Positions 32,297 to 35,583 of a stretch of 35,583 bases of DNA are shown here, piece by piece (position 1 is the first letter of the stretch; every line of letters starts with the position of its first letter). The notes under the pieces are model-generated. The model did not search any database. It was given only the letters and a program-made list of their open reading frames with translations, and had not been told where the DNA came from. This DNA comes from CAZNEZ01 sp964572475 (GTDB lineage: Bacteria; Bacillota; Clostridia; Lachnospirales; Lachnospiraceae), in the NCBI GenBank assembly GCA_964572475.1, contig CAZNEZ010000016.1:1-35583 (forward strand), given 5' to 3'. The translations under genes and the position numbers were made by a program.

Positions 32297-33394
32297 ATGA
32301 TTATTGAACGTATTGAGTTAGATAACTACAGAAACTATAATGAGTTAAATATTGAATTTGATTCAAACACCAATATTTTATATGGTGATAATGCTCAGGG
32401 AAAAACTAATATTCTTGAAGCTATATATGTTGCATGTACAACAAAGTCGCATAGAGGAAGCAAGGATAAAGAGATTATCAAGTTTGATCAGGAAGAGGCT
32501 CATATTAAGCTTACTGTAAAAAAGAGAGATATTCCATATCGCATAGATATGCATATTAAAAAAAATAAATCTAAAGGAATAGCAATTAATGGTGTTCCGA
32601 TTAAAAAAGCAAGTGAACTATTTGGTATTGTGAATGTTGTTTTGTTTTCACCAGAGGACCTTAATATTATTAAGAATGGTCCTTCAGAGAGAAGAAGATT
32701 TATAGACATGGAATTATGTCAACTTGATAAAGTATATTTATATAATCTAATTAATTATAACAAAATCATTTTACAGAGAAACAGATTACTAAAAGAATTA
32801 AGTTTTAATAATAATGCTCAGCTATTTGAAACTTTGGATATTTGGGATATGCAATTATCAGAATATGGTAGTAAGATTATAGTTAGAAGATTAGAATTTA
32901 TTAATCAGATTAATGAGATTATATTTGATATTCATAATAAATTATCTGATGGAAAAGAGCAATTAATTATTAATTATGAACCTTGTATAAGTGATAATAA
33001 CATTTATCAGGAGCTTGTAAGAACAAGAGAAAAAGATATAAGATTTAAAACTACTTCAGTCGGACCTCATAGGGATGACATTGGTTTTTATATTCATGAC
33101 ATAGACGTAAGAAGATTTGGAAGTCAAGGTCAGCAAAGAACAGCAGCGTTATCTCTTAAACTTTCAGAATTAGAATTAGTAAAGAGCATAACAAATGATA
33201 CGCCTATACTTTTGCTTGATGACGTTTTATCAGAATTAGATAGTAACAGACAAAACCATTTACTATCCAGCTTAAATAATATTCAGACAGTCATAACCTG
33301 TACAGGTTTAGATGATTTTATTGAGAATAGGTTTAAGATAAACAAAACATATAGAGTTATTAATGGAACAGTAGAAAGGAGCAATAATGAGTAA
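32297..33394 (+). CDS. recF: DNA replication and repair protein RecF
   Basis: The 365-residue SMC-like ATPase has Walker A YGDNAQGKTNILEAI, the signature-like FGSQGQQRTAALSLKL, and Walker B LLLDDVLSELD. It helps load RecA at gaps with RecO and RecR. It starts MIIERIELDNYRNYNELNI, normal for the family. The end overlaps the gyrB start by eight bases, so the two are probably translationally coupled. Confidence 0.97.
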   Translation: MIIERIELDNYRNYNELNIEFDSNTNILYGDNAQGKTNILEAIYVACTTKSHRGSKDKEIIKFDQEEAHIKLTVKKRDIPYRIDMHIKKNKSKGIAINGVPIKKASELFGIVNVVLFSPEDLNIIKNGPSERRRFIDMELCQLDKVYLYNLINYNKIILQRNRLLKELSFNNNAQLFETLDIWDMQLSEYGSKIIVRRLEFINQINEIIFDIHNKLSDGKEQLIINYEPCISDNNIYQELVRTREKDIRFKTTSVGPHRDDIGFYIHDIDVRRFGSQGQQRTAALSLKLSELELVKSITNDTPILLLDDVLSELDSNRQNHLLSSLNNIQTVITCTGLDDFIENRFKINKTYRVINGTVERSNNE

Positions 33395-35312
33395 CAGTAA
33401 AAAAGATGAATATGGTGCTAATCAGATACAGATATTAGAAGGACTCGAGGCTGTTAGAAAAAGACCAGGAATGTATATTGGCAGCATTTCTTCAAAAGGT
33501 CTTCATCACCTCGTATATGAGATAGTTGATAATTCAGTAGATGAAGCATTAGCAGGATATTGTTCAGTTATTGAAGTACAAATAAATGCTGATAATTCGA
33601 TTACAGTAAAAGATAATGGAAGAGGTATACCAGTTGATATTAATGATAAAGCAGGAATACCGGCTGTTCAGGTTGTATTTACAATTCTTCATGCAGGAGG
33701 AAAATTCGGCGGTGGAGGGTATAAGGTTTCAGGAGGATTACATGGTGTAGGTGCATCTGTAGTTAATGCTTTATCAGAATGGCTTGAAGTAAAAGTATGT
33801 AGAAATAATAACATATATATGCAAAGATATGAGAGAGGTCATGTAGTAAAGGAAATTTCTGTTATTGGTGAATGTGAAGAAGGAATGACAGGAACAGAAG
33901 TTAGATTTTTGCCAGATACAGAAATATTTGAAGAAACAGTTTATGACTTTGATATTCTTAAAACAAGACTTAGAGAAATGGCATTTTTAACAAAGAATGT
34001 AAAAATTGTTTTAAGAGATGATAGAGAAGAAAAGAAAGAAAAAGTATTTCATTATGAGGGTGGAATCAAGGAATTTGTTTCATTTTTGAATAAGGGTAAG
34101 ACACCTTTATATGATAATATAATTTATTGTGAAGGTAAGAAAGATAAAGTTTATGTTGAAGTTGCAATGCAGCATAATGATTCATATACAGATGGTTCAT
34201 ATAGTTTTGTTAATAATATAACAACTCCTGAAGGAGGAACTCATCTTGAAGGATTTAAGAGAGCACTTACAAAAACATTTAATGATTATGCAAGAAGTAA
34301 TAAGTTATTAAAGGATAGCGAGGTTAATCTTACAGGTGAAGACATTAGAGAAGGTTTAACAGCTATTATTAGTATAAAGATTGAAGATCCTCAATTTGAG
34401 GGACAAACAAAGCAGAAGTTAGGAAACAGTGAGGCTAGAGGTGCAGTTGAGAATATAGTTACTGAGCAGTTAACTTATTTCTTAGAACAGAATCCTACAG
34501 TTGCTAAAACTATTTGTGAGAAGTCAATAATGGCACAAAGAGCAAGAGATGCAGCCAGAAAAGCAAGAGATCTTACTAGAAGAAAAACGGCATTAGAGGG
34601 TACTAGCTTACCTGGTAAATTAGCAGATTGTTCAGATAAAGATCCTAAAAACTGTGAGATATATATAGTCGAAGGAGATTCTGCTGGTGGTTCTGCAAAG
34701 ACAGCAAGAGATAGAGCAATACAAGCTATTTTACCACTTAGAGGTAAAATTCTTAATGTTGAAAAAGCAAGACTTGATAAGATTCTTGGAAATGCTGAGA
34801 TTAAGGCTATGATTACAGCATTTGGTACAGGAATTCATGAAGATTTTAATATTAACAAGTTAAGATATCATAAGATTATTATTATGACAGATGCCGATGT
34901 TGATGGTGCTCATATAGCCACATTATTACTTACATTTTTCTATAGATTTATGCCTGATTTGATTAAAGATGGATATGTATATCTTGCACAGCCACCTTTA
35001 TATCAGGTTTCAAAAAATAAAAAAGTTTATTATGCATACAGTGATGATGAGCTTAACAGTATTTTACTTGAAATCGGAAGAGACAGTAACAATAAGATTC
35101 AGCGTTATAAAGGTCTTGGAGAGATGGATGCTTCTCAGCTTTGGGAGACAACAATGGATCCAGAGTCCAGAATTCTATTACGAGTAAATATGGATGATGA
35201 TTCACAGTCAGATGTTGACCTTACATTTTCAACTCTTATGGGTGATCAGGTTGAACCAAGACGTGAATTTATTGAAGCTAATGCCAAATTCGTACAGAAT
35301 CTGGATATATAG
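33387..35312 (+). CDS. gyrB: DNA gyrase subunit B
   Basis: The 641-residue ATPase subunit has the GHKL domain (EIVDNSVDEALAGYC, DNGRGIPVDI, GGLHGVGASVVNALS), transducer domain, and TOPRIM domain with EGDSAGGSAKT and MTDADVDGAHI. With GyrA it introduces negative supercoils and is the target of aminocoumarins. It begins MSNSKKDEYGANQIQILEGLEAVRKRPGMY. GAAAGGAGC precedes the ATG. The gene is purine-rich on its coding strand, as expected for the leading strand. Confidence 0.98.
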   Translation: MSNSKKDEYGANQIQILEGLEAVRKRPGMYIGSISSKGLHHLVYEIVDNSVDEALAGYCSVIEVQINADNSITVKDNGRGIPVDINDKAGIPAVQVVFTILHAGGKFGGGGYKVSGGLHGVGASVVNALSEWLEVKVCRNNNIYMQRYERGHVVKEISVIGECEEGMTGTEVRFLPDTEIFEETVYDFDILKTRLREMAFLTKNVKIVLRDDREEKKEKVFHYEGGIKEFVSFLNKGKTPLYDNIIYCEGKKDKVYVEVAMQHNDSYTDGSYSFVNNITTPEGGTHLEGFKRALTKTFNDYARSNKLLKDSEVNLTGEDIREGLTAIISIKIEDPQFEGQTKQKLGNSEARGAVENIVTEQLTYFLEQNPTVAKTICEKSIMAQRARDAARKARDLTRRKTALEGTSLPGKLADCSDKDPKNCEIYIVEGDSAGGSAKTARDRAIQAILPLRGKILNVEKARLDKILGNAEIKAMITAFGTGIHEDFNINKLRYHKIIIMTDADVDGAHIATLLLTFFYRFMPDLIKDGYVYLAQPPLYQVSKNKKVYYAYSDDELNSILLEIGRDSNNKIQRYKGLGEMDASQLWETTMDPESRILLRVNMDDDSQSDVDLTFSTLMGDQVEPRREFIEANAKFVQNLDI

Positions 35313-35324
35313 GAGGAAAAATAA

Positions 35325-35583
35325 ATGGACGAAAATATCTTTGATAAAATCCATGACGTTGATTTAAAGAAAACCATGGAAAAATCATATATTGATTATG
35401 CCATGAGTGTTATTGCAGCACGTGCTCTTCCTGATGTAAGAGATGGAATGAAGCCAGTTCAAAGAAGAATTCTATTTTCTATGATTGAACTTAATAATGG
35501 ACCGGACAAGCCACATCGTAAATGTGCGCGTATTGTCGGTGATACAATGGGTAAATATCATCCACATGGTGATAGTTCTATTT
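35325..35583 (+). CDS. gyrA: DNA gyrase subunit A, N-terminal part (3' end outside window)
   Basis: The first 86 codons are present. They begin MDENIFDKIHDVDLKKTMEK and continue YAMSVIAARALPDVRDGMKPVQRRIL. The window ends in KYHPHGDSSI, within the quinolone-resistance-determining region: the Ser corresponding to E. coli Ser83 is present, so the sensitive form is seen at that position (later positions are outside). AGGAGG precedes the ATG, 12 bases after gyrB. The two subunits are made from one message. Confidence 0.97.
   Translation, partial: MDENIFDKIHDVDLKKTMEKSYIDYAMSVIAARALPDVRDGMKPVQRRILFSMIELNNGPDKPHRKCARIVGDTMGKYHPHGDSSI

Noticed and set aside
1..35583. CRISPR array, prophage or insertion sequence
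   Set aside because: No regularly spaced repeats, transposase or phage structural genes were found; the one recombinase-like gene lacks catalytic residues.

Overview
The window is chromosomal DNA from an AT-rich Gram-positive anaerobe, most likely a Lachnospiraceae (Clostridia). The evidence is a V-type (not F-type) ATPase operon, a long clostridial AdhE, a DUF4446 gene beside parAB, perfect TGTTTCACGTGAAACA parS sites, and the Firmicutes origin order rpmH-dnaA-dnaN-S4 protein-recF-gyrB-gyrA. Genus cannot be fixed from sequence reading alone.

Layout. 1-4607 (+): the end of V-ATPase subunit A, then subunits B and D, a D,D-carboxypeptidase, and a small tyrosine-recombinase-fold protein that has lost its catalytic residues. 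A symmetric hairpin separates this from a minus-strand pair, a Glu-rich membrane protein and a DEDDh exonuclease (4710-6448). Next come tRNA-Arg(CCT) with its terminator, a minus-strand DUF3881-like gene, and adhE (8015-10630, +) behind a strong promoter overlapped by Rex-like operators. A membrane-anchored degenerate GGDEF-EAL protein with a C-terminal LamG-like domain (10850-13780, -) and an APH-fold kinase (14021-14773, -) follow. The minus-strand par locus runs parA-parB-DUF4446-HD-GYP (14899-18244), with two parS sites and TGTTTC half-sites upstream. Then come a DegS/DegU-like two-component pair (-) and an alpha/beta-hydrolase (+).

The origin block on the minus strand is rpmH-rnpA-yidD-yidC-jag-mnmE-mnmG-rsmG (28676 down to 21454). 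oriC lies at about 28.7-29.3 kb, with four DnaA boxes and AT-rich repeats. To the right, on the plus strand, are dnaA, dnaN, the S4-domain gene, recF, gyrB and the first 86 codons of gyrA, which runs off the window.

Most genes are co-directional with replication from this oriC. The V-ATPase operon, adhE and the hydrolase are head-on. The core is conventional housekeeping. The less ordinary elements are the GGDEF-EAL-LamG protein, a similar ~40-bp intergenic sequence on both sides of that gene, the catalytically dead recombinase fold, a ~190-residue insertion in YidC, and the half-site array between the two parS sites.
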